Below are positions 1-11,290 of a stretch of DNA of 64,000 nt, one piece after another. Under the pieces are notes generated by a model. The model saw nothing but the letters and a program-made list of their open reading frames with translations. It did no database searches and had not been told where the DNA came from. The stretch's first letter is position 1; each line of letters opens with the position of its first letter. The DNA is from Acanthornis magna (taxonomy: Eukaryota; Chordata; Aves; Passeriformes; Acanthizidae): assembly GCA_036785705.1 (NCBI GenBank), contig JAWUZG010001157.1, positions 1 to 64,000 of the forward strand, given 5' to 3'. A program made the translations under genes and the position numbers.

Positions 1-2326
1 GCGCCTAGCCGGCTGAGGGTGCGTCTTAGGCGGCTACAAGCCGAAGCGAGGTGCCGGAGAACGCGGAGCTGCTGTGCACCCTGCATTTCACATCCAAACT
101 GCACCGGCAGGCATAGCAGCATGCAGGCTCATCTCCAAAGGATGTTTCTCGCTGCTACGATGTTCTGGCAGCACCCGGGACACGGGGACAATGTGCAGAG
201 AGAGAGGGAGCGAGAGAGAGAGAGAAACACTTTGCTCCAGCTTTCGACTTACAAAACTCGTGCAAGTTCAGCTCCCGGAGAAGGTAGCGTGCGTGGAGAA
301 TGTATTCTCCACGTAGCCTCTTCTGTTCGCATCTGTGCCGGACTGCAGAGAGCCGTCCGCTTCTTTCTCTCGCGCTTTGCGAGCTAAGAGCGCCCTTGGC
401 CGGTGAAGGTGCATCTTAGGCGGCTACAAGACGAAGCGAGGTGCCGGAGAACGCGGAGCTGCTGTGCACCCTGCATTTCACATCCAAACTGCACCGGCAG
501 GCATAGCAGCATGCAGGCTCATCTCCAAAGGATGTTTCTCGCTGCTACGATGTTCTGGCAGCACCGGGACACGGGGGACAATGTGCAGAGAGAGAGGGAG
601 CGATGAGAGAGAGAGAGAACACTTTGCTCCAGCTTTAGACTTACAAAACTCGTGCAAGTTCAGCTCCCGGAGAAGGTAGCGTGCGTGGAGAATGTATTCT
701 CCACGTAGCCTCTTCTGTTCGCATCTGTGCCGGACCGCAGAGAGCCGTCCGCTTCTTGCTCGCGCTTTGCGAGCTAAGAGCGCCTAGCAGGCGAAGGTGC
801 GTCTTAGGCGGCTACAAGCCGAAGCGAGGTGCCAGAGAACGCGGAGCTGCTGTGCACCCCTGCATTTCACATCCAAACTGCATCGACAGGCATAGCAGCA
901 TGCAGGCTCATCTCCAAAGGATGTTTCTCGCTGCTACGATGTTCTGGCAGCACCGGGACACGGGCACAATGTGCAGAGAGAGAGGTTGCGAGAGAGAGAG
1001 AGAAACACTTTGCTCCAGCTTTAGACTTACAAAACTCGTGCAAGTTCAGCTCCCGGAGAAGGTAGCGTGCGTGGAGAATGTATTCTCCACGTAGCCTCTT
1101 CTGTTCGCATCTGTGCCGGACCGCAGAGAGCCGTCCGCTTCTTGCTCGCAGCTTTGCGAGTCTAAGAGCGCCTAGCAGGCGAAGGTGCGTCTTAGGCGGC
1201 TACAAGCCGAAGCGAGGTGCCCAGAGAACGCGGAGCTGCTGTGCACCCTGCATTTCACATCCAAACTGCATCGACAGGCATAGCAGCATGCAGGCTCATC
1301 TCCAAAGGATGTTTCTCGCTGCTACGATGTTCTGGCAGCACCGGGACACGGGGACAATGTGCAGAGAGAGAGGGAGCGAGAGAGAGAGAGAAACACTTTG
1401 CTCCAGCCTTTCGACTTACAAAACTCGTGCAAGTTCAGCTCCCGGAGAAGGTAGCGTGCGTGGAGAATGTATTCTCCACGTAGCCTCTTCTGTTCGCATC
1501 TGTGCCGGACCGCAGAGAGCCGTCCGCTTCTTGCTCGCGCTTTGCGAGCTAAGAGCGCCTAGCCGGCGAAGGTGCGTCTTAGGCGGCTACAAGCCGAAGC
1601 GAGGTGCCAGAGAACGCGGAGCTGCTGTGCACCCTGCATTTCACATCCAAACTGCATCGACAGGCATAGCAGCATGCAGGCTCATCTCCAAAGGATGTTT
1701 CTCGCTGCTACGATGTTCTGGCAGCACCGGGACACGGGCACAATGTGCAGAGAGAGAGGGAGCGAGAGAGAGAGAGAAACACTTTGCTCCAGCTTTCGAA
1801 CTTACAAAACTCGTGCAAGTTCAGCTCCCGGAGAAGGTAGCGTGCGTGGAGAATGTATTCTCCACGTAGGCTCTTCTGTTCGCATCTGTGCCGGACCGCA
1901 GAGAGCCGTCCGCTTCTTCCTCGCGCTTTGCGAGCTAAGAGCGCCTAGCCAGCGAAGGGGCATCTTAGGCGGCTACAAGCCGAAGCGAGGTGCCGGAGGG
2001 CACGGAACTGCTGTGCACCCTGCATTTCACATCCAAACTGCACCGGCAGGCATAGCAGCATGCAGGCTCATCTCCAAAGGATGTTTCTCGCTGCTACGAT
2101 GTTCTGGCAGCACCGGGACACGGGGACAATGTGCAGAGAGAGAGGGAGCGAGAGAGAGAGAGAAACACTTTGCTCCAGCTTTCGACTTACAAAACTCGTG
2201 CAAGTTCAGCTCCCGGAGAAGGTAGCGTGCGTGGAGAATGTATTCTCCACGTAGCCTCTTCTGTTCGCATCTGTGCCGGACCGCAGAGAGCCGTCCGCTT
2301 CTTGCTCGCGCTTTTGCGAGCTAAGA
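1..2326 (+). repeat. Monomers M1-M6, type-A units with many small indels
   Basis: Six units start at 1, 390, 780, 1168, 1555 and 1941. All have the A-type 3' part. M3-M5 carry the S marker (GCCAGAGAACG with GCATCGACAGG), and M6 is an R-type unit (CAGCGAAGGGGCATC with GGAGGGCACGG). Lengths of 389, 390, 388, 387, 386 and 386 show extra single bases scattered outside the GA tract, for example CACCCCTGC near 856 and GCAGCTTTGCGAGTC near 1,149. Confidence 0.9.
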
Positions 2327-5300
2327 GCGCCTAGCGGCGAAGGTGCGTCTTAGGCGGCTACAAGCCGAAGCGAGGTGCCAGAGAACGCGGAGCTGCTGTG
2401 CACCTGCAATTTCACATCCAAACTGCATCGACAGGCATAGCAGCATGCAGGCTCATCTCCAAAGGATGTTTCTCGCTGCTACGATGTTCTGGCAGCACCG
2501 GGACACGGGCACAATGTGCAGAGAGAGAGGGAGCGAGAGAGAGAGAGAAACACTTTGCTCCAGCTTTCGACTTACAAAACTCGTGCAAGTTCAGCTCCCG
2601 GAGAAGGTAGCGTGCGTGGAGAATGTATTCTCCACGTAGCCTCTTCTGTTCGCATCTGTGCCGGACCGCAGAGAGCCGTCCGCTTCTTGCTCGCGCTTTG
2701 CGAGCTAAGAGCGCCTAGCCAGCGAAGGGGCATCTTAGGCGGCTTACAAGCCGAAGCGAGGTGCCGGAGGGCACGGAACTGCTGTGCACCCTGCATTTCA
2801 CATCCAAACTGCACCGGCAGGCATAGCAGCATGCAGGCTCATCTCCAAAGGATGTTTCTCGCTGCTACGATGTTCTGCCAGCACCGGGACACTGGGACAA
2901 TGTGCAGAGAGAGAGGGAGCGAGAGAGAGAGAGAAACACTTTGCTCCAGCTTTAGTCTTACAAAACTCGTGCAGTTGCAGCTCCCGGAGAAGGCAGCGTG
3001 CGTGGAGAATGCGTTCTCCACGTAGCCTCTTCTGTTCGCATCTGTGCCGGACCGCAGAGAGCCGTCCGCTTCTTTCTCGCGCTTTGCGAGCTAAGAGCGC
3101 CTAGCCGGCTGAGGTGCGTCTTAGGCGGCTACAAGCGAAGCGAGGTGCCGGAGAACGCGGAGCTGCTGTGCACCCTGCATTTCACATCCAAACTGCACCG
3201 GCAGGCATAGCAGCATGCAGGCTCATCTCCAAAGGATGTTTCTCGCTGCTACGATGTTCTGGCAGCACCGGGACACCGGGACAATGTGCAGAGAGAGAGA
3301 GGGAGCGAGAGAGAGAGAGAAACACTTTGCCCCAGCTTTAGTCTTACAAAACTCGTGCAGTTGCAGCTCCCGGAGAAGGCAGCGTGCGTGGAGAATGTGT
3401 TCTCCACGTAGCCTCTTCTGTTCGCATCTTGTGCCGGACCGCAGAGAGCCGTCCGCTTTCTTGCTCGCGCTTTGCGAGCTAAGAGCGCCTAGCCGGCTGA
3501 GGTGCGTCTTAGGCGGCTAGAAGCCGAAGCGAGGTGCCGGAGAACGCGGAGCTGCTGTGCACCCTGCATTTCACATCCAAACTGCACCGGCAGGCATAGC
3601 AGCATGCAGGCTCATCTCCAAAGGATGTTTCTCGCCTGCTACGATGTTCTGGCAGCACCGGGACACGGGGACAATGTGCAGAGAGAGAGGGAGCGAGAGA
3701 GAGAGAGAGAAACACTTTGCCCCAGCTTTAGTCTTACAAAACTCGTGCAGTTGCAGCTCCCGGAGAAGGCAGCGTGCGTGGAGAATGTGTTCTCCACGTA
3801 GCCTCTTCTGTTCGCATCTGTGCCGGACCGCAGAGAGCCGCCCCGCTTCTTTCACGCTCTTTGCGAGCTAAGACCGCCTAGCCGGCTGAGGTGCGTCTTA
3901 GGCGGCTACAAGCCGAAGCGAGGTGCCGGAGAACGCGGAGCTGCTGTGCACCCTGCATTTCACATCCAAACTGCACCGGCAGGCATAGCAGCATGCAGGC
4001 TCATCTCCAAAGGATGTTTCTCGCTGCTACGATGTTCTGGCAGCACCGCGACACGGGGACAATGTGCAGAGAGAGAGGGAGCGAGAGAGAGAGAGAAACA
4101 CTTTGCTCCAGCTTTAGTCTTACAAAACTCGTGCAGTTGCAGCTCCCGGAGAAGGCAGCGTGCGTGGAGAATGTGTTCTCCACGTAGCCTCTTCTGTTCG
4201 CATCTGTGCCGGACCGCAGAGAGCCGTCCGCTTCTTTCTCGCGCTTTGCGAGCTAAGAGCGCCTAGCCGGCTGAGGTGCGTCTTAGGCGGCTACAAGCTG
4301 AAGCGAGGTGCCGGAGAACGCGGAGCTGCTGTGCACCCCTGCATCTCACATCCAAACTGCACCGGCAGGCATAGCAGCATGCAGGCTCATCTCCAAAGGA
4401 TGTTTCTCGCTGCTACGATGTTCTGGCAGCACCCGGGACACGGGGACAATGTGCAGAGAGAGAGAGGGAGCGAGAGAGAGAGAGAAACACTTTTCCCCAG
4501 CTTTAGTCTTACAAAACTCGTGCAGTTGCAGCTCCGGAGAAGGCAGCGTGCGTGGAGAATGTGTTCTCCACGTAGACTCTTCTGTTCGCATCTGTGCCGG
4601 ACCGCAGAGAGCCGTCCGCTTCTTTCTCGCGCTTTGCGAGCTAAGAGCGCCTAGCCGGCTGAGGTGCGTCTTAGGCGGCTACAAGCCGAAGCGAGGTGCC
4701 GGAGAACGCGGAGCTGCTGTGCACCCTGCATTTCACATCCAAACTGCACCGGCAGGCATAGCAGCATGCAGGCTCATCTCCAAAGGATGTTTCTCGCTGC
4801 TACGATGTTCTGGCAGCACCGGGACACGGGCACAATGTGCAGAGAGAGAGGGAGTGAGAGAGAGAGAGAAACACTTTGCTCCAGCTTTCGACTTACAAAA
4901 CTCGTGCAAGTTCAGCTCCCGGAGAAGGTAGCGTGCGTGGAGAATGTATTCTCCACGTAGCCTCTTCTGTTCGCATCATCGTGCCGGACCGCAGAGAGCC
5001 GTCCGCTTCTTGCTCGCGCTTTGCGAGCTAAGAGCGCCTAGCCGGCGAAGTGTGCGTCTTAGGCGGCTACAAGCCGAAGCGAGGTGCCGGAGAACACGGA
5101 GCTGCTGTGCACCCTGCATTTCACATCCAAACTGCACCGGCAGGCATAGCAGCATGCAGGCTCATCTCCAAAGGATGTTTCTCGCTGCTACGATGTTCTG
5201 GCAGCACGGGACACGGGGACAATGTGCAGAGAGAGAGGGAGCGAGAGAGAGAGAGAAACACTTTGCTCCAGCTTTAGACTTACAAAACTCGTGCAAGTTC

Positions 5301-6195
5301 AGCTCCCGGAGAAGGTAGCGTGCGTGGAGAATGTATTCTCCACGTAGCCTCTTCTGTTCGCATCTGTGCCGGACCGCAGAGAGCCGTCCGCTTCTTTCTC
5401 GCGCTTTGCGAGCTAAGAGCGCCTACCCGGCTGAGGTGCGTCTTAGGCGACTAGAAGCCGAAGCGAGGTGCCGGAGAACGCGGAGCTGCTGTGCACCCTG
5501 CATTTCACATCCAAACTGCACCGGCAGGCATAGCAGCATGCAGGCTCATCTCCAAAGGATGTTTCTCGCTGCTACGATGTTCTGGCAGCACCGCGACACG
5601 GGGACAATGTGCAGAGAGAGAGGGAGCGAGAGAGAGAGAGAGAAACACTTTGCCCCAGCTTTAAGCTTTAGTCTTACAAAACTCGTGCAGTGCAGCTCCC
5701 GGAGAAGGCAGCGTGCGTGGAGAATGTGTTCTCCACGTAGCCTCTTCTGTTCGCATCTGTGCGGACCGCAGAGAGCCGTCCGCTTCTTTCTCGCGCTTTG
5801 CGAGCTAAGAGCGCCTAGCCGGCTGAGGTGCGTCTTAGGCGGCTACAAGCCGAAGCGAGGTGCCGGAGAACGCGGAGCTGCTGTGCACCCTGCATTTCAC
5901 ATCCAAACTGCACCGGCAGGCATAGCAGCATGCAGGCTCATCTCCAAAGGATGTTTCTCGCTGCTACGATGTTCTGGCAGCACCGCGACACGGGGACAAT
6001 GTGCAGAGAGAGAGGGAGCGAGAGAGAGAGAGAAACACTTTGCTCCAGCTTTCGACTTACAAAACTCGTGCAAGTTCAGCTCCCGGAGAAGGTAGCGTGC
6101 GTGGAGAATGTATTCTCCACGTAGCCTCTTCTGTTCGCATCTGTGCCGGACTGCAGAGAGCCGTCCGCTTCTTTCTCGCGCTTTGCGAGCTAAGA
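2327..6195 (+). repeat. 10-monomer block, copy 1 (M7-M16)
   Basis: Ten units (3,869 bp) are repeated immediately downstream in the same order. The rare shared markers make the pairing unambiguous: TCTGCCAGC with CACTGGG and GCGTTCTCC in M8; GGACACCGGG with a TTGCTCG tail in M9; GCTAGAAGCC plus CACGCTC in M10; CATCTCAC, ACTTTTCCCC and CGTAGACTC in M12; GAGTGAGAG in M13; AACACGG in M14; CTACCCGG with CGACTAGAAG in M15; GGACTGCAG in M16. This copy has many single-base insertions and deletions absent from copy 2, plus a 6-bp AGCTTT-type duplication near 5,664. Confidence 0.93.
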
Positions 6196-9100
6196 GCGCC
6201 TAGCCGGCGAAGGTGCATCTTAGGCGGCTACAAGCCGAAGCGAGGTGCCAGAGAACGCGGAGCTGCTGTGCACCCTGCATTTCACATCCAAACTGCATCG
6301 ACAGGCATAGCAGCATGCAGGCTCGTCTCCAAAGGATGTTTCTCGCTGCTACGATGTTCTGGCAGCACCGGGACACGGGCACAATGTGCAGAGAGAGAGG
6401 GAGCGAGAGAGAGAGAGAAACACTTTGCTCCAGCTTTCGACTTACAAAACTCGTGCAAGTTCAGCTCCCGGAGAAGGTAGCGTGCGTGGAGAATGTATTC
6501 TCCACGTAGCCTCTTCTGTTCGCATCTGTGCCGGACCGCAGAGAGCCGTCCGCTTCTTGCTCGCGCTTTTGCGAGCTAAGAGCGCCTAGCCAGCGAAGGG
6601 GCATCTTAGGCGGCTACAAGCCGAAGCGAGGTGCCGGAGGGCACGGAACTGCTGTGCACCCTGCATTTCCACATCCAAACTGCACCGGCAGGCATAGCAG
6701 CATGCAGGCTCATCTCCAAGGATGTTTCTCGCTGCTACGATGTTCTGCCAGCACCGCGACACTGGGACAATGTGCAGAGAGAGAGGGAGCGAGAGAGAGA
6801 GAGAAACACTTTGCTCCAGCTTTAGTCTTACAAAACTCGTGCAGTTGCAGCTCCCGGAGAAGGCAGCGTGCGTGGAGAATGCGTTCTCCACGTAGCCTCT
6901 TCTGTTCGCATCTGTGCCGGACCGCAGAGAGCCGTCCGCTTCTTTCTCGCGCTTTGCGAGCTAAGAGCGCCTAGCCGGCTGGAGGTGCGTCTTAGGCGGC
7001 TACAAGCCGAAGCGAGGTGCCGGAGAACGCGGAGCTGCTGTGCACCCTGCATTTCACATCCAAACTGCACCGGCAGGCATAGCAGCATGCAGGCTCATCT
7101 CCAAAGGATGTTTCTCGCTGCTACGATGTTCTGGCAGCACCGGGACACCGGGACAATGTGCAGAGAGAGAGAGGGAGCGAGAGAGAGAGAGAAACACTTT
7201 GCCCCAGCTTTAGTCTTACAAAACTCGTGCAGTTGCAGCTCCCGGAGAAGGCAGCGTGCGTGGAGAATGTGTTCTCCACGTAGCCTCTTCTGTTCGCATC
7301 TGTGCCGGACCGCAGAGAGCCGTCCGCTTCTTGCTCGCGCTTTGCGAGCTAAGAGCGCCTAGCCGGCTGAGGTGCGTCTTAGGCGGCTAGAAGCCGAAGC
7401 GAGGTGCCGGAGACGCGAGCTGCTGTGCACCCTGCATTTCACTCCAAACTGCACCGGCAGGCATAGCAGCATGCAGGCTCATCTCCAAAGGATGTTTCTC
7501 GCTGCTACGATGTTCTGGCAGCACCGCGACACGGGGACAATGTGCAGAGAGAGAGGGAGCGAGAGAGAGAGAGAGAAACACTTTGCCCCAGCTTTAGTCT
7601 TACAAAACTCGTGCAGTTGCAGCTCCCGGAGAAGGCAGCGTGCGTGGAGAATGTGTTCTCCACGTAGCCTCTTCTGTTCGCATCTGTGCCGGACCGCAGA
7701 GAGCCGCCCGCTTCTTTCACGCTCTTTGCGAGCTAAGACCGCCTAGCCGGCTGAGGTGCGTCTTAGGCGGCTACAAGCCGAAGCGAGGTGCCGGAGAACG
7801 CGGAGCTGCTGTGCACCCTGCATTTCACATCCAAACTGCACCGGCAGGCATAGCAGCATGCAGGCTCATCTCAAAGGATGTTTCTCGCTGCTACGATGTT
7901 CTGGCAGCACCGGACACGGGGACAATGTGCAGAGAGAGAGGGAGCGAGAGAGAGAGAGAAACACTTTGCTCCAGCTTTAGTCTTACAAAACTCGTGCAGT
8001 TGCAGCTCCCGGAGAAGGCAGCGTGCGTGGAGAATGTGTTCTCCACGTAGCCTCTTCTGTTCGCATCTGTGCCGGACCGCAGAGAGCCGTCCGCTTCTTT
8101 CTCGCGCTTTGCGAGCTAAGAGCGCCTAGCCGGCTGAGGTGCGTCTTAGGGCGGCTACAAGCTGAAGCGAGGTGCCGGAGAACGCGGAGCTGCTGTGCAC
8201 CCTGCATCTCACATCCAAACTGCACCGGCAGGCATAGCAGCATGCAGGCTCATCTCCAAAGGATGTTTCTCGCTGCTACGATGTTCTGGCAGCACCGGGA
8301 CACGGGGACAATGTGCAGAGAGAGAGAGGGAGCGAGAGAGAGAGAGAAACACTTTTCCCCAGCTTTAGTCTTACAAAACTCGTGCAGTTGCAGCTCCCGG
8401 AGAAGGCAGCGTGCGTGGAGAATGTGTTCTCCACGTAGACTCTTCTGTTCGCATCTGTGCCGGACCGCAGAGAGCCGTCCGCTTCTTTCTCGCGCTTTGC
8501 GAGCTAAGAGCGCCTAGCCGGCTGAGGTGCGTCTTAGGCGGCTACAAGCCGAAGCGAGGTGCCGGAGAACGCGGAGCTGCTGTGCACCCTGCATTTCACA
8601 TCCAAACTGCACCGGCAGGCATAGCAGCATGCAGGCTCATCTCCAAAGGATGTTTCTCGCTGCTACGATGTTCTGGCAGCACCGGGACACGGGCACAATG
8701 TGCAGAGAGAGAGGGAGTGAGAGAGAGAGAGAAACACTTTGCTCCAGCTTTCGACTTACAAAACTCGTGCAAGTTCAGCTCCCGGAGAAGGTAGCGTGCG
8801 TGGAGAATGTATTCTCCACGTAGCCTCTTCTGTTCGCATCTGTGCCGGACCGCAGAGAGCCGTCCGCTTCTTGCTCGCGCTTTGCGAGCTAAGAGCGCCT
8901 AGCCGGCGAAGGTGCGTCTTAGGCGGCTACAAGCCGAAGCGAGGTGCCGGAGAACACGGAGCTGCTGTGCACCCTGCATTTCACATCCAAACTGCACCGG
9001 CAGGCATAGCAGCATGCAGGCTCATCTCCAAAGGATGTTTCTCGCTGCTACGATGTTCTGGCAGCACCGGGACACGGGGACAATGTGCAGAGAGAGAGGG

Positions 9101-10051
9101 AGCGAGAGAGAGAGAGAAACACTTTGCTCCAGCTTTAGACTTACAAAACTCGTGCAAGTTCAGCTCCCGGAGAAGGTAGCGTGCGTGGAGAATGTATTCT
9201 CCACGTAGCCTCTTCTGTTCGCATCTGTGCCGGACCGCAGAGAGCCGTCCGCTTCTTTCTCGCGCTTTGCGAGCTAAGAGCGCCTACCCGGCTGAGGTGC
9301 GTCTTAGGCGACTAGAAGCCGAAGCGAGGTGCCGGAGAACGCGGAGCTGCTGTGCACCCTGCATTTCACATCCAAACTGCACCGGCAGGCATAGCAGCAT
9401 GCAGGCTCATCTCCAAAGGATGTTTCTCGCTGCTACGATGTTCTGGCAGCACCGCGACACGGGGACAATGTGCAGAGAGAGAGGGAGCGAGAGAGAGAGA
9501 GAGAAACACTTTGCCCCAGCTTTAGTCTTACAAAACTCGTGCAGTTGCAGCTCCCGGAGAAGGCAGCGTGCGTGGAGAATGTGTTCTCCACGTAGCCTCT
9601 TCTGTTCGCATCTGTGCCGGACCGCAGAGAGCCGTCCGCTTCTTTCTCGCGCTTTGCGAGCTAAGAGCGCCTAGCCGGCTGAGGTGCGTCTTAGGCGGCT
9701 ACAAGCCGAAGCGAGGTGCCGGAGAACGCGGAGCTGCTGTGCACCCTGCATTTCACATCCAAACTGCACCGGCAGGCATAGCAGCATGCAGGCTCATCTC
9801 CAAAGGATGTTTCTCGCTGCTACGATGTTCTGGCAGCACCGCGACACGGGGACAATGTGCAGAGAGAGAGGGAGCGAGAGAGAGAGAGAAACACTTTGCT
9901 CCAGCTTTCGACTTACAAAACTCGTGCAAGTTCAGCTCCCGGAGAAGGTAGCGTGCGTGGAGAATGTATTCTCCACGTAGCCTCTTCTGTTCGCATCTGT
10001 GCCGGACTGCAGAGAGCCGTCCGCTTCTTTCTCGCGCTTTGCGAGCTAAGA
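6196..10051 (+). repeat. 10-monomer block, copy 2 (M17-M26)
   Basis: This 3,856-bp second copy of the upstream block is offset by 3,856-3,871 bp; the offset drifts only through small indels. M17 carries CATCGACAGG as in M7 but GCTCGTCTCC and TGCATC as in M27, so it looks like the crossover unit of an unequal exchange. From about 8,160 onward the copy is free of odd indels; before that it still has several (for example GAGACGCGAGC near 7,411 and TTCACTCC near 7,440). Confidence 0.93.
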
Positions 10052-10479
10052 GCGCCTAGCCGGCGAAGGTGCATCTTAGGCGGCTACAAGCCGAAGCGAG
10101 GTGCCGGAGAACGCGGAGCTGCTGTGCACCCTGCATTTCACATCCAAACTGCACCGGCAGGCATAGCAGCATGCAGGCTCGTCTCCAAAGGATGTTTCTC
10201 GCTGCTACGATGTTCTGGCAGCACCGGGACACGGGGACAATGTGCAGAGAGAGAGGGAGCGAGAGAGAGAGAGAAACACTTTGCTCCAGCTTTAGACTTA
10301 CAAAACTCGTGCAAGTTCAGCTCCCGGAGAAGGTAGCGTGCGTGGAGAATGTATTCTCCACGTAGCCTCTTCTGTTCGCATCTGTGCCGGACCGCAGAGA
10401 GCCGTCCGCTTCTTTCTCGCGCTTTGCGAGCTAAGACCGCCTAGCCGGCGAAGGAGCGTCTTAGGCGGCTACAAGCCGA

Positions 10480-11290
10480 AGCGAGGTGCCGGAGACGCGG
10501 AGCTGCTGTGCACCCTGCATTTCACATCCAAACTGCACGGCAGGCATAGCAGCATGCAGGCTCATCTCCAAAGGATGTTTCTCGCTGCTACGATGTTCTG
10601 GCAGCACCGCGACACGGGGACATGTGCAGAGAGAGAGGGAGCGAGAGAGAGAGAGAGAAACACTTTGGCCCAGCTTTAGTCTTACAAAACTCGTGCAGTT
10701 GCAGCTCCCGGAGAAGGCAGCGTGCGTGGAGAATGTGTTCTCCACGTAGCCTCTTCTGTTCGCATCTGTGCCGGACCGCAGAGAGCCGTCCGCTTCTTTC
10801 TCGCGCTTTGCGAGCTAAGAGCGCCTAGCCGGCTGAGGTGCGTCTTAGGCGGCTTACAAGCTGAAGCGAGGTGCCGGAGAACGCGGAGCTGCTGTGCACC
10901 CTGCATTTCACATCCAACTGCACCGGCAGGCATAGCAGCATGCAGCTCATCTCCAAAGGATGTTTCTCGCTGCTACGATGTTCTGGCAGCACCGGGACAC
11001 GGGGACAATGTGCAGAGAGAGAGGGAGCGAGAGAGAGAGAGAAACACTTTGCTCCAGCTTTAGTCTTACAAAACTCGTGCAGTTGCAGCTCCCGGAGAAG
11101 GCAGCGTGCGTGGAGAATGTGTTCTCCACGTAGCCTCTTCTGTTCGCATCTGTGCCGGACCGCAGAGAGCCGTCCGCTTCTTTCCTCGCGCTTTGCGAGC
11201 TAAGAGCGCCTAGCCAGCTGAGGTGCGTCTTAGGCGGCTACAAGCTGAAGCGAGGTGCCGGAGACGCGGAGCGCTGTTGCACCCTGCATT
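10480..11290. other. Second indel cluster
   Basis: Private single-base changes are packed into about two monomers: GGAGACGCGG, TGCACGGCAGG, GACATGTGC, GGCTTACAAG, CATCCAACTG, TGCAGCTCATC, TTTCCTCGCG and AGCGCTGTTGCACC. Units on both sides are normal. Confidence 0.8.

Larger units (their letters stand above)
1..8160. other. Indel-dense stretch (possible low-accuracy sequence)
   Basis: Unit lengths range from 383 to 392 bp, against a strict 385/387 elsewhere. The changes are mostly single-base gains or losses outside the GA tract, each private to one unit, for example CACCCCTGC (about 4,336), AGCTCCGGAG (about 4,531), GCAGCACGGGAC (about 5,203), GTGCGGACC (about 5,759) and GTCTTAGGGCGG (about 8,142). 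The duplicate copy in 8,160-10,051 lacks them. Confidence 0.8.

Noticed and set aside
5660..5675. Six-base AGCTTT-type duplication (TTTAAGCTTTAG) as a possible insertion site
   Set aside because: It lies in the error-prone left stretch and is absent from the duplicate unit M25, so an assembly artefact or simple slippage is more likely.
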